A stretch of DNA of 64,000 nt from SM1-50 sp964467345 (GTDB lineage: Archaea; Thermoplasmatota; E2; DHVEG-1). The notes under the pieces are model-generated. The model was given only the letters and a program-made list of their open reading frames with translations, was not told the origin of the DNA and ran no database searches. Shown here one piece after another: positions 25,103 through 34,114 of this stretch (its first letter is position 1; each line of letters starts with the position of its first letter). The translations under genes and the position numbers were made by a program. The stretch spans positions 1 to 64,000 of the forward strand of contig CAYXPY010000007.1 in assembly GCA_964467345.1 (NCBI GenBank), given 5' to 3'.

Positions 25103-26308
25103 ATGCTAAATACCGCTGATGTTACAAAAAAGTTTATTGAGACGATAATCGAAATCATTGGGAGGAAAACATCAGAAGAATACGCAGCGATAACGATACG
25201 TAACATACTCGAAAAACTCCAACGCACCTATCCTTTCTTAACAGAAATCGAAGTGAAAAATTCTCGGTCCGTCGAAATGGAAGAAAAAGTCACAGCCCAC
25301 GAGGGACTCAACGACATTGCTCCAAAAAAGGTGGGAGTGGCTTTAAAGCATCTTATCACAATAATAATGAACTCCCTTGGAAAAACCGCTGGTTATTTCT
25401 TTATCAGAGAGGCACGGGAAAAGATAGGCGTCGAATATGAACTGATTCTGCTCAAGACAATGGATGTTGATCTGACGCTTTTGCAGTCTACCTATATTAT
25501 TGAAAAAAAATCTGTCGATCTTCTTGAGATTCACACCTCTGATGTGCTCCGACGTTTTTTACGGGCGTTCCTCGATGCATTGGAAAAACAAACATCAAAA
25601 ACTTTTGCCATAACATTTCTCATTAAACAACTATCCCAACTGCAACAGGACTATCCATTTCTTACCGCTGTCTCCATTCAAAACATACGTTATACGCTCG
25701 GATCAGAGGAAATTGGGGTACAACCTCAGATAGATACTATTGACCCAAAGGAAGTAGGAAAAGCGATTAATTCGATTCTCCAGCAGACCGATAAAGAACT
25801 CATAGAACTTGGTCGTAATTCCATCGCAGGTGACCTCAAATCACATCTCACCATGGAGTATATCTCAAAATTGGGAGATATGGAGGTAACCATAACCCCA
25901 TACAGCATTGGGTATAGCGCGATATTCATTCAGGTGATAAAGACATTAATCGACGTTATCAGCAAGACAAGTAACGAGAACTATGCGATTATTGCGGTGA
26001 ATTCGTTTCTAAGAAAGGGTGACAGCAAGTTTGAATTCTTAAAGGACGTCAATGTTCAACCACCTGATAATAAAGAGGGAATGTACCATATCACGATACC
26101 TCAGAGGATTGATTCTATTACGGAAACTGACGCCCGACGTGTTATCCAGCAGCTTCTCTCGATTGCTTTGGAGTCATCTGGGGAAAAAACAAACGGTGAA
26201 TTTATCCAACAATTCAAAGGTGCTCTAGAGAAAAAATATCTTTTAAAACTAGAGGAGATGGGCGTCAATTTTCATATGATCGAATTACATAAAGCGATGT
26301 CGATGTAA
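25103..26308 (+). CDS. Protein of three tandem copies of an unrecognised ~130-residue domain
   Basis: 401 residues, no signal peptide or membrane helix. Three repeats begin near residues 3, 148 and 275. Each has a helix ending in a YA/FA stretch, then a segment like LQRTYPFLTEIEV, LQQDYPFLTAVSI or KFEFLKDVNV. An I-x-P/E-x-x-V/A-x-x-A/V-I motif follows, then a long helix and an MGV/MDV-type end. The gene at 39258 encodes one copy of the same domain, closest to repeat 1 (LGKTAGYFFIREAREKIG versus LGENAGHFFIKEIRNKLG). I do not recognise the family. Its place between a response regulator and a sensor kinase suggests a signalling or scaffold role. The start follows GATGGGATC, a weak ribosome-binding site. 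Confidence 0.78.
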   Translation: MLNTADVTKKFIETIIEIIGRKTSEEYAAITIRNILEKLQRTYPFLTEIEVKNSRSVEMEEKVTAHEGLNDIAPKKVGVALKHLITIIMNSLGKTAGYFFIREAREKIGVEYELILLKTMDVDLTLLQSTYIIEKKSVDLLEIHTSDVLRRFLRAFLDALEKQTSKTFAITFLIKQLSQLQQDYPFLTAVSIQNIRYTLGSEEIGVQPQIDTIDPKEVGKAINSILQQTDKELIELGRNSIAGDLKSHLTMEYISKLGDMEVTITPYSIGYSAIFIQVIKTLIDVISKTSNENYAIIAVNSFLRKGDSKFEFLKDVNVQPPDNKEGMYHITIPQRIDSITETDARRVIQQLLSIALESSGEKTNGEFIQQFKGALEKKYLLKLEEMGVNFHMIELHKAMSM

Positions 26309-26427
26309 AAAGATAAACTAAATACGTAATATGATAGATTATATCATATTTGATATAAAAAATATCATTCAAGCATGAAAAATAGTATACAAAATCGAAA
26401 GGAGAGACCATAAAAAAGGAAGCGCCC

Positions 26428-27849
26428 ATGAAAGAACCGCTCGACCTAAAAAAATTTTTCTTAAGTAGAATAAATGTGAAACTTACATTACTGTTCCTAT
26501 TAGTGGGCTTGGTCGCCCCGGGAATTGGAATCGGATATTTCTATCTTATCGCAAACTCATTCCTGATAGAAAATTCTCAATTTTTTAGTCAGCAACAAAT
26601 GCTCTTAGACGCTGCAGCACTTCTCATCATCGTTCTTATCGCTGTCAATACCATGCTTATTGGATTTCTGATTTCACGTTCATTTTCTAAACCAATCCGA
26701 GATCTTTACCACGCTGCTTTAGAGTTAGAAAAAGGGAATTTTACCGTCAGGACCAACATACAGACAAATGATGAGCTTGCGCAGCTCAGTGAAGCATTTA
26801 ACAGAAGCGCGTTTGCGTTAAGTAAAATGGAGGAGGAACGTCTCAATCTTGACCGGTCGAAATCAGAATTCCTCAGCATCACTTCCCATGAACTACGCAC
26901 CCCAATCACACCCCTAAAAGCGCAACTACAGATGCTGCAGCAGGAGTATTTTGGCAAGCTGACAGACAAACAAAAACAAAGTGTCGATGTTATCCTGCGC
27001 AATGCGGAACGACTCAATAAAATCATCGAGGATTTCCTTGAAATCTCCCGTATCGAAGCAGCACGGTTGAAATTTGTTTTTAAAAAGACAAATCTCTCAG
27101 ATATTATCACAGAGACCGCCGAATTTATGAAAGGATTTGCTAAGGAGAAAAATATCACTCTTGTTACAAAATGTGGTCAACTTCCCACCATTGAAATCGA
27201 CCCTGACCGAATCAGCCAGGTCCTTCGGAACCTTGTACATAACGCAATCAAATTCTCACCAAAAGACAGCACCATAGAAATCGATGCCCAGATGCAAAAC
27301 CATCATGTTCGCTTCAGCGTCAAAGACAGAGGAGTTGGGTTGAACGCTGATGACCAGATCCGAGTCTTTGAACCATTCTATCAAGTGCAAGGGTCCCTTA
27401 GCCGAAACTATGGGGGGACCGGATTAGGTTTAACGATCTGTAGAGGGATCATCGAAGCCCAAAAAGGAAAAATATGGGTCGAAAGTAAACCGGGGGTAGG
27501 CAGCACGTTCTATTTCACCGTGCCCATTACACCTGTGTATGAAATAGAACCAATCAAAGTCCTCTTCTCACAGAAAAGCGAAATTGAAAAGAAAATAAAA
27601 AAAGAACTCATGAACACGCTTGGACCCATGGGCGAGGCTGAGTTCAACGACCTGAAAAACAAACATTCCCTGAATAAGGAGGACCTTGTCGGGTATGTTC
27701 TCTTGCTAGAAAAACAACGTATCTTGCGCCATTCACACGCAGAAGAGCTAAAACGAAACATCGGGAATATTTTTGGTGAAGAAAACCGAAAAGAAGAAAA
27801 CAAACCACAAGATAAAGAAATAAAAGGAGAACTCCAGGTGAAACAATGA
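26428..27849 (+). CDS. Membrane-bound sensor histidine kinase (HAMP-HisKA-HATPase)
   Basis: 473 residues. Two membrane helices (about 19-43 and 60-83) flank a very short external loop, so it probably senses within the membrane or through a partner. HAMP is about 84-140. HisKA has phospho-acceptor His154 in ITSHELRTP. The HATPase domain has an N box (LRNLVHNAIKFS), a G1 box (KDRGVGL) and a G2 box (GGTGLGLTICRGI). A tail of about 110 charged residues (from about 365) contains a winged-helix-like stretch (LNKEDLVGYVLLLEKQ) and ends in a Lys/Glu-rich segment. The stop codon overlaps the next start (ATGA), so the two genes are translationally coupled. The likely target is the stand-alone receiver at 24494. 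Confidence 0.92.
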   Translation: MKEPLDLKKFFLSRINVKLTLLFLLVGLVAPGIGIGYFYLIANSFLIENSQFFSQQQMLLDAAALLIIVLIAVNTMLIGFLISRSFSKPIRDLYHAALELEKGNFTVRTNIQTNDELAQLSEAFNRSAFALSKMEEERLNLDRSKSEFLSITSHELRTPITPLKAQLQMLQQEYFGKLTDKQKQSVDVILRNAERLNKIIEDFLEISRIEAARLKFVFKKTNLSDIITETAEFMKGFAKEKNITLVTKCGQLPTIEIDPDRISQVLRNLVHNAIKFSPKDSTIEIDAQMQNHHVRFSVKDRGVGLNADDQIRVFEPFYQVQGSLSRNYGGTGLGLTICRGIIEAQKGKIWVESKPGVGSTFYFTVPITPVYEIEPIKVLFSQKSEIEKKIKKELMNTLGPMGEAEFNDLKNKHSLNKEDLVGYVLLLEKQRILRHSHAEELKRNIGNIFGEENRKEENKPQDKEIKGELQVKQ

Positions 27850-29009
27850 GATTACGATGGTTAGTAACCATTATGTGCCTTGTCATATCCCTAATACCCG
27901 TGGCAATGATCAGTGGGCTACAAGGTCTAGAAATTGCTACCTTATTTCTTGGATTAATTCTTTTTATCACGCTTGCCGTTGCGTTTGTCGTTTCGTATAT
28001 AATCACCATACCACTAGAGAAACTCACAAGGAACATAGACGAGATAAGCAAAGGAAACCTCGAAGTCCAACTTGAGAAAAGCGAAATCTATGAAATAAAT
28101 AATCTGACAGACTCCTTGGATCGTGTCATGGCAAGCCTCAAACTCGCAATCAATAAAGTCGGGGTGAAAAAAGAGGAAATCTTCATAGAAGCGGTAAAAG
28201 CAAAAGAAGAAGCAGAAGCAAAATATGAAATCCTGCTCAAAAAAATCGATGGATGGATCTGGGAAATCGATAAAAATGGTATCTGCACAAAATGCTCATC
28301 AAAAATCACAAACACTCTTGGCTACTCACCAAAGCAGATGATCGGAAAGGACATATTCCGATTTTTACCAGCAGAGGACGCCAACAAATTCAGAGACATA
28401 ATCCATGTTCTATCAGAGCAAAAATCGGAGACATCAAATAAATTGGATTTATACTGGACGACCCAGGACAACGCACACCCTGTATGGGTGCGCTCGTTTT
28501 GTATCCCTGTGTTTACTGCTGCGGGTGACTTCCAAGGCCTGCGTTGTTTTAGTAGGGATGCGACAGAATATCATGTCGCTGAATCCAAAATAGCTGAACT
28601 GGAAAACAAATTAAGTGATGCCTATAAACAACTCCACGAATTTCTTCAGAAGCATCCGTATGAAAAACAAACCATCAGCCCAGTCGTTGAGACGGTCCTA
28701 CAACAGGACTTTGATTACATGATTCTCTTTGATGAAAACGCTAAGATTATCGATTGCACCGAAGACATTCAGAAAAAACTAGGGTATAACAAACAGGAGA
28801 TGCTCTCTCTTGCTTTTTCAGATGTTTTATATCTTGATTCTCACAAGGATTTCAAGACAAGTTTAGAGGAAATAAAAAAACAAGGGAACATCCAACTAAA
28901 AAACATCCATAAGAAAAAAGACGGATCTTCGATTTTTGTCAGCGAGCATATCAGATACCTCAAAGATCGGAATTTGTTCATCTGCATGGTAAAACAGGAT
29001 AGAATGTGA
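27846..29009 (+). CDS. Membrane HAMP-PAS-PAS sensor protein without kinase domain
   Basis: 387 residues. Two membrane helices (about 5-25 and 29-51) with almost no loop between them are followed by HAMP (about 52-105), a short coiled coil and two PAS domains. PAS 1 is about 125-245 (DGWIWEIDKNGICTKCSSK, LGYSPKQMIGKD) and PAS 2 about 275-385 (YMILFDENAKIIDC, LGYNKQEMLSL). There is no HisKA, HATPase, methyl-accepting or GGDEF domain, so it must signal through a partner, most simply the kinase gene it overlaps by 4 bp. A Lys/Glu-rich region links HAMP to the first PAS. Confidence 0.87.
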   Translation: MRLRWLVTIMCLVISLIPVAMISGLQGLEIATLFLGLILFITLAVAFVVSYIITIPLEKLTRNIDEISKGNLEVQLEKSEIYEINNLTDSLDRVMASLKLAINKVGVKKEEIFIEAVKAKEEAEAKYEILLKKIDGWIWEIDKNGICTKCSSKITNTLGYSPKQMIGKDIFRFLPAEDANKFRDIIHVLSEQKSETSNKLDLYWTTQDNAHPVWVRSFCIPVFTAAGDFQGLRCFSRDATEYHVAESKIAELENKLSDAYKQLHEFLQKHPYEKQTISPVVETVLQQDFDYMILFDENAKIIDCTEDIQKKLGYNKQEMLSLAFSDVLYLDSHKDFKTSLEEIKKQGNIQLKNIHKKKDGSSIFVSEHIRYLKDRNLFICMVKQDRM

Positions 29010-29110
29010 TAAAAAAACACAAGAAAATAGGGGAGAAATAAGAAGAAGGCCTCCTTCTTTAAACACCATCAACTATTTATGTGGATTTCCTATCTCGGGT
29101 CTTGATTACC

Positions 29111-30340
29111 ATGTCAATAAAAGCATCGAAGCGTGCTCAGGGTGTTGAGTATGCGATTCGGGATGTGCTCATTCCGGCACGACAGCTGGAGAAGAAGGGA
29201 ATCACAATTTTAAAACTCAATATCGGTGATCCGAACGCATATGATTTCGACACACCACAACATATAAAAGAAGCGCTGTACAAAGCTGCAAATGAGCAAC
29301 ATAATGGCTATGCTCCCTCAGAGGGGTTCCTTGAATTACGCCAAGCAATCATCGAACGGGAAAAAAAGAGAAATAATGTCACCTACACCCCAGATGATAT
29401 CTGTGTCACCACCGGTGTCACCGAAGGCCTTCAGATGCTGCTGAATGCATCGTTAGACCCAAAAGACGAGTTATTGATACCTGGACCAACCTACCCGCAG
29501 TACAACGTTATCACAAAATTCGCTGATGCAGAACCGATATCGTATCATTGCATCGAAAAAGAAAACTGGCAGCCTGATGTCGATGACATCCGGCGGAAGA
29601 TTACAGAACGGACCAAAGGAATTGTCCTTATCAATCCGAACAACCCGACTGGCGCGCTATATTCAAAAAAAGTGTTACAACAGATCATAGACATCGCTGG
29701 GGAACATGGTATCATGGTTATCTCTGATGAGATTTACGATGATTTAACCTTTGATGGAAAACAACATGCGACAGCGTCACTAACAAAAGATGTCCCTGTT
29801 ATAACCTTCAACGGCTTTTCAAAAGTATATGTCATGCCAGGATGGCGTATCGGATATACCTTGTTCAAACATACGGGGGACCTTGATGAGATACAAGAGG
29901 CATTTATGCGTATTGCTCGGTCACGGCTCTGCGCTAATTCAGTCTGTCAACATGCGTGTATTCAGGCGTTACGCGGACCGCAGGATCACATAGAAGAAGT
30001 GAATGATAAATTACGCAAGAGACGTGATTTCTCTTACAAACGTTTGAATGAAATCGAGGGAGTCTCTACAGCAAAACCAGATGGCGCTTTCTATATCTTC
30101 CCAAAAATTGAGGCAATGGAGTCAGGTCCTTGGAAGAATGATAAGGAATTCGTCCTTGATTTGTTGCAGGAAGCCCATGTGCTCGTGGTCAATGGGTCAG
30201 GGTTCTGCGCCACGTATGGGAAAGACCATTTCCGAGCGGTGATTCTTCCACCGATGGAGACGCTCGAAAAAGCATTTGATGCCATGGAAATCTTTATGAA
30301 AAAGAGGTTGAAGCAACAATATAGCGTTTCTTCGAATTGA
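29111..30340 (+). CDS. Class I/II PLP-dependent aminotransferase (alanine/aspartate-type)
   Basis: About 409 residues, fold-type I. Visible motifs are NIGDPNAYDF near the N-terminus, NPNNPTGALYSKK (substrate and PLP binding), VISDEIYDDLTF (Asp binding the pyridine nitrogen), the PLP lysine in FNGFSKVYVMPGWRIGY, and the C-terminal FRAVILPP with the carboxylate-binding Arg. Best guess is alanine transaminase or a broad-specificity relative. It fits with amino-acid catabolism and the 2-oxoacid:ferredoxin oxidoreductase downstream. The frame also has an ATG at 29081, but TATTTATG at about 29070 puts transcription start near 29100, so MSIKASKR at 29111 is preferred. Confidence 0.88.
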   Translation: MSIKASKRAQGVEYAIRDVLIPARQLEKKGITILKLNIGDPNAYDFDTPQHIKEALYKAANEQHNGYAPSEGFLELRQAIIEREKKRNNVTYTPDDICVTTGVTEGLQMLLNASLDPKDELLIPGPTYPQYNVITKFADAEPISYHCIEKENWQPDVDDIRRKITERTKGIVLINPNNPTGALYSKKVLQQIIDIAGEHGIMVISDEIYDDLTFDGKQHATASLTKDVPVITFNGFSKVYVMPGWRIGYTLFKHTGDLDEIQEAFMRIARSRLCANSVCQHACIQALRGPQDHIEEVNDKLRKRRDFSYKRLNEIEGVSTAKPDGAFYIFPKIEAMESGPWKNDKEFVLDLLQEAHVLVVNGSGFCATYGKDHFRAVILPPMETLEKAFDAMEIFMKKRLKQQYSVSSN

Positions 30341-30410
30341 TGCCAGTGAATTATTTCCCATAAATAAGAATATAAATTAACAACATATACTCTATCTTGA
30401 GGTAAGGTAA

Positions 30411-30656
30411 ATGGAGGAAAATGAACCAAACATTTTTAACAGCCCGAAACTGAATGAATACAAAGCCATGGAAACAAAACTGTATGGAGAGATATTGAAA
30501 TCTTGTCGTTTTTATCAAAACAAACTAACTCTGATTTCTATTCTTGGCATTCTGGAGCTTGTCAGTCAGGATATTAGAGAATTAGACAAGACGAATGTGA
30601 AAAATGCTGAACAGGAGATTATTAGCAATCGAGATTTGTTGAATCGTTTGATATAA
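30411..30656 (+). CDS. Small hypothetical helical protein
   Basis: 81 residues, mostly predicted helix (KAMETKLYGEILKSCRFYQN, LELVSQDIRELDK) with an acidic N-terminus. No signal peptide, metal motif or recognised domain. A GAGGTAAGGT ribosome-binding site at about 30398-30407 and an ATATAAATT box near 30368 support a real, separately transcribed gene. A T-run follows the stop codon. Confidence 0.6.
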   Translation: MEENEPNIFNSPKLNEYKAMETKLYGEILKSCRFYQNKLTLISILGILELVSQDIRELDKTNVKNAEQEIISNRDLLNRLI

Positions 30657-30667
30657 GTTTTTTTTAT
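30656..30667 (+). terminator. Oligo-T terminator
   Basis: An uninterrupted run of T directly after the stop of the 81-residue gene, before the AT-rich promoter of the next gene. Confidence 0.4.
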
Positions 30668-30831
30668 CCCAATTCATTTTCCTTTTTATTTCCTTACTTA
30701 GTTCGTAAGATTTTTTTTGTAAAGGAATATATTAGTATATATTTTTATATATATTTAATGTAGGGAAAATACAAGATATCATCAAAAGATTAAAGAAGAA
30801 AAGGGAGTTTAAGAACCCTGAGGAACACCCT

Positions 30832-31125
30832 ATGATTGTCGCATCACTAAGCATCGCGCCGCTCGGAAAAGGAACCAGCGTAAGCAGCTACGTAAGAATC
30901 GTCCTAGAAACCCTCAAAAAAGAACAGATAACCTACAAAACAAACGCAATGTCAACAGTCATCCAAACAAAGGATTTGGAAACCCTATTCAGTGTGATCC
31001 AGAAAGCACATCACGCGGTGGCAACGGCAGGGGCAGAACGAATCATCACAGAAATAAAAATCGATGACCGACGAGACAAAGAAGCAACAATCGACACTAA
31101 ACTCCAATCAGTCCAACAAAAATAA
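30832..31125 (+). CDS. MTH1187/YqgV-type thiamine-binding family protein
   Basis: 97 residues. The start MIVASLSIAPLGKGTSVSSY matches the MTH1187/UPF0045 family, whose members fold as a ferredoxin-like beta-alpha-beta domain and assemble as tetramers. Some bind thiamine. Further features are YKTNAMSTVIQT and the central helix LFSVIQKAHHAV. Upstream is an AT-rich promoter (about 30730-30757) and a leader of about 50 nt ending in CTGAGGAACA, which can act as ribosome-binding site. Its position just before porCDAB, which encodes a thiamine-diphosphate enzyme, makes a thiamine-related role attractive, but that is inference. Confidence 0.85.
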   Translation: MIVASLSIAPLGKGTSVSSYVRIVLETLKKEQITYKTNAMSTVIQTKDLETLFSVIQKAHHAVATAGAERIITEIKIDDRRDKEATIDTKLQSVQQK

Positions 31126-31189
31126 ACACAAAGGGTTTCAAAACAGTTATATGGCCCATCTTCATTTCGGGTTGCGGGAAGGTAATATC

Positions 31190-31771
31190 GTGTCATCAAA
31201 ATCCTTAGTGGAAATATGTTTTCATGGACGAGGCGGACAAGGCGCAGTGACAGCCGCTAACCTTCTTGCAAGCGCAGCCTTACAAGATGGTAACAAAGGC
31301 GTTCAAGCGTTCCCATTCTTTGGTGCAGAACGAAGAGGAGCCCCGGTTAGAGCATTTGCCCGAATATCGGGAGAAGAAATCCACTTACGAAGCGAAATCT
31401 ACAATCCGGATATCGTCATCGTCCTTGACGAAAGCATCATGGAGCTCGTCGATGTGCTGAAAGGGGTTAAAGACGATGGGAAAATCCTAATAAACACCAG
31501 ACGGAAACCCCAGGATTTCGAGTTTTCAAAAACCTATCATGTCGCAACCGTTGATGCAACAGCAATAGCACTCAAATATGAAATTCTTGTCGGCGGAATC
31601 CCTGTCGTCAACACACCAATCCTTGGTTCGGTGCCGAAGATATTAGATCGGGTCACCCTCCAATCGATACAACAGGTGATTCTCGGGAAATGGACTGGTA
31701 AAAAAGAACTCGGGGAGCGAAACAGGAAGGCTACGCAGGATGCATACGATCAGACGGAGGTGAACTTTTGA
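31190..31771 (+). CDS. porC: 2-oxoacid:ferredoxin oxidoreductase, gamma subunit
   Basis: 193 residues. The N-terminal EICFHGRGGQGAVTAANLLA is the hallmark of the gamma subunit or domain of the pyruvate/2-oxoacid oxidoreductase family, followed by FPFFGAERRGAPV. The GTG start at 31190 is preceded by GGGAAGGT, a good ribosome-binding site. A TATA-like GTTATATGG at about 31145-31153 would start transcription near 31175. The longer frame to 31064 overlaps the previous gene in another phase and is not needed. The stop codon overlaps the TTG start of porD. First of four subunit genes. Confidence 0.93.
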   Translation: MSSKSLVEICFHGRGGQGAVTAANLLASAALQDGNKGVQAFPFFGAERRGAPVRAFARISGEEIHLRSEIYNPDIVIVLDESIMELVDVLKGVKDDGKILINTRRKPQDFEFSKTYHVATVDATAIALKYEILVGGIPVVNTPILGSVPKILDRVTLQSIQQVILGKWTGKKELGERNRKATQDAYDQTEVNF

Positions 31772-32040
31772 AGAAATACCCAGTTGAGACCAGTCTGTCC
31801 TATCCGAAAAAAGGTGCAATGGGAAAAACAGGCAGCTGGCGCGTATTCAAACCCATCCTTGACAAAAAAAAATGTGTCAAATGCCTCCGATGTTGGATCT
31901 TTTGCCCTGAAGGCTGCATCCGTCGTGAGAAGGATGATTCAGTCAGCATCGATTACGATTACTGTAAAGGCTGCGGCGTCTGCGCCAACGAATGCAACGT
32001 CAAAGCAATCATCATGGAACGAGAGGAGGCAAAGAAATAA
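31768..32040 (+). CDS. porD: 2-oxoacid:ferredoxin oxidoreductase, delta (ferredoxin-like) subunit
   Basis: 90 residues with two [4Fe-4S] motifs: CVKCLRCWIFCPEGC and CKGCGVCANECNVKAI. It passes electrons from the catalytic subunits to ferredoxin. The start is a TTG at 31768 overlapping the porC stop (TTGA), with GGAGGTGA five bases upstream, so the unusual start codon is well supported. The stop codon overlaps the ATG of porA (TAATG). Confidence 0.93.
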   Translation: MKKYPVETSLSYPKKGAMGKTGSWRVFKPILDKKKCVKCLRCWIFCPEGCIRREKDDSVSIDYDYCKGCGVCANECNVKAIIMEREEAKK

Positions 32041-33194
32041 TGACAATCATGATGGATACCGGGAACCGTATCGCGGCAAAAGCAGCAATCATGGCAAAAC
32101 CAGAGGTTGTGGCAGCATACCCCATCACACCACAGACGACACTTGTCGAGGCCATCGCAGAATATGTCGCCAACGGCGAATACAAAGGAGAATATATCTG
32201 CGTGGAAAGTGAACATTCCGCAATGTCTGCCTGCATTGGGGCAAGTGCGGCAGGCTCACGGACGTTTACTGCGACCTCATCCCATGGCTTGTTATTGATG
32301 CATGAGATGCTCCATTGGGCGGCCCTTGCACGACTCCCGGTTGTCATGTGCAACATCAACCGGGTTATAGGACCAGGATGGAACATCTGGGTTGACGAGA
32401 ACGATTCGATTTCACAAAGAGACACCGGATGGATTCAATATTACTGTAGTAGCAACCAGGAGATTTTTGACACGGTCATTCAAGCATTCAAACTCGCAGA
32501 ACATGAAAAAGTCGTCTTACCAGTCATGGTGAACCTCAACGCATTTATCCTCTCACATACCTCAATGCCTGCAGAAATCCCAAAACAACAGGTGATCGAT
32601 GACTTTCTCGGAAAATATATCGCACAATGGAAAAGCGATGTCGAGAACCCCACCACCTTTGGCAACATCATCGGTCCAGCACATTACTATAAGATACGAC
32701 GAGCAATGCAAGACGCACAGAACCACGCAAAAAAACTCATCCCGCAGATTGCAAAAGATTGGAAAAAAGCCTCAGGATACTTCCATGGGGATTTATTGGA
32801 ACATTACAGATGCGACGATGCAGAACACATCCTCCTGTCGATGGGTGCGATTGGGGCAGAAAGCAAAATCGCTATCGATAATTTACAAAAAGAAGGACAT
32901 AAAATCGGTCTTGCCCGCGTCCGGGTAATACGACCGTTTCCCACAGAAGACATCATCAAATTGGGGAAACAAGCAAATCTCATCGTCATCGATAGGAACA
33001 TCTCTGTTGGTTTAGAAGGTGTTCTTTTCAATGAAACAAAAGCAGCATTATATAACAAGGCTGATACAAAAGTAACCGGTTTCATCGCAGGTCTCGGTGG
33101 AAAAGACGTCACCTATAAGGACATTGAAACTATGTGTAAAAAAGCAATACAAGGCTCACTTGCAGAACAAGAATGGTACGCGATGGAGGACTAA
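32040..33194 (+). CDS. porA: 2-oxoacid:ferredoxin oxidoreductase, alpha subunit
   Basis: 384 residues from MTIMMDTGNR. It has the alpha-subunit start AAYPITPQTTLVEAIAEY, the VESEHSAMSACIGASAAGSR segment, GPGWNIW, and a transketolase C-terminal-like region (RVRVIRPFPTEDI). Together with beta it forms the thiamine-diphosphate catalytic core that oxidises 2-oxoacids with CoA. The frame is open to 31992, but GAGGAGG just before 32040 and the TAATG overlap with porD fix the start. Whether pyruvate or branched-chain 2-oxoacids are preferred cannot be read from the sequence with certainty. The pyruvate enzyme is the more likely call. Confidence 0.93.
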   Translation: MTIMMDTGNRIAAKAAIMAKPEVVAAYPITPQTTLVEAIAEYVANGEYKGEYICVESEHSAMSACIGASAAGSRTFTATSSHGLLLMHEMLHWAALARLPVVMCNINRVIGPGWNIWVDENDSISQRDTGWIQYYCSSNQEIFDTVIQAFKLAEHEKVVLPVMVNLNAFILSHTSMPAEIPKQQVIDDFLGKYIAQWKSDVENPTTFGNIIGPAHYYKIRRAMQDAQNHAKKLIPQIAKDWKKASGYFHGDLLEHYRCDDAEHILLSMGAIGAESKIAIDNLQKEGHKIGLARVRVIRPFPTEDIIKLGKQANLIVIDRNISVGLEGVLFNETKAALYNKADTKVTGFIAGLGGKDVTYKDIETMCKKAIQGSLAEQEWYAMED

Positions 33195-33197
33195 ACA

Positions 33198-34109
33198 ATG
33201 GCACTAAAAGATTTCCCCATTGATGAATGCCTTCTTCAAGGAAACGCAGCCTGCCCAGGATGCCCAGCAACAATCGGACTGCGCCTGGTGCTCAAGGCAC
33301 TGGGAAAAAAGACCGTCATGGTTGTCCCAGCGTGTTGTACAGCAGTCATTGAAAGCCTGTATCCCTATACCTCCTTTGACATCCCTGTTATGAACATTGC
33401 TTTTGAGGCAGCAGCTGCAGGTGCATCTGGTGTCGAGGCAGCATTACGACAGCAGGGACGCACAGACATTACCGTGGTCGCATGGGCTGGAGATGGGGGC
33501 ACCTATGACATCGGTATCCAGGCACTCTCAGGTGCATTAGAAAGAGGAACCAATTTCATATACATCTGCTACAACAATCAGATCTACTCCAACACCGGTA
33601 TCCAACGCAGTGGAGCGACCCCCTTTGCAGCATGGACCACGACGACCGTGGGTGGGAAAAATGAGTTCAGAAAAGAGATGGGAGAAATCATCCTTGCCCA
33701 TCACATCCCTTATGCGGCTCAGACATGCATCAGCTATCCTGAGGACGTCTACAATAAAATAACAAAAGCAAAGAGCATCAAAGGCCCAAAATACATCGAG
33801 ATCCTCGCACCCTGCCCTCCAGGTTGGCGATTCAGCATGGACAAAACCGTAGAGATGGGAAGATTAGCTGTTGATTCCGGTGCCTGGTCATTGTGGGAAT
33901 GTGAAAACGATGCGATGACGTTTAACGGTAAAAGCAAGCTTCTTTTAGAAAAAAAGATCCCTCGTAAACCGGTGGAGGACTGGATAAAGTACCAAGGGCG
34001 TTTCAGCCATCTTTTCAAACCACAGCGAGATGAGAAACGACTCAAAGCAATAGAGGAGTACGTTGATAACATCTGGGAACGCTACCGAAAATGCTATCTG
34101 AAAGAGTAA
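33198..34109 (+). CDS. porB: 2-oxoacid:ferredoxin oxidoreductase, beta subunit
   Basis: 303 residues. CPGCPATIGLR near residue 17 provides Cys ligands for the proximal [4Fe-4S] cluster. GDGGTYDIG, then NNQIYSNTG, is the thiamine-diphosphate/Mg binding motif, with QRSGATPFAAWTTT in the substrate region. Starts 3 bp after porA with a GGAGGAC ribosome-binding site, completing the gamma-delta-alpha-beta operon. It ends 5 bp from the convergent pantoate kinase gene. Confidence 0.93.
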   Translation: MALKDFPIDECLLQGNAACPGCPATIGLRLVLKALGKKTVMVVPACCTAVIESLYPYTSFDIPVMNIAFEAAAAGASGVEAALRQQGRTDITVVAWAGDGGTYDIGIQALSGALERGTNFIYICYNNQIYSNTGIQRSGATPFAAWTTTTVGGKNEFRKEMGEIILAHHIPYAAQTCISYPEDVYNKITKAKSIKGPKYIEILAPCPPGWRFSMDKTVEMGRLAVDSGAWSLWECENDAMTFNGKSKLLLEKKIPRKPVEDWIKYQGRFSHLFKPQRDEKRLKAIEEYVDNIWERYRKCYLKE

Positions 34110-34114
34110 ACCGT

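Noticed and set aside
25056..25109. 17-codon upstream frame overlapping the start of the triple-repeat gene
   Set aside because: A TATA-like CTGTATAAAG at 25044-25053 would start transcription downstream of its ATG, so it may not be transcribed.
30778..30831. TPP riboswitch in the leader of the MTH1187-type gene
   Set aside because: The leader is only about 50 nt and lacks the conserved thi-element core; a CTGAGG alone is just a ribosome-binding site.
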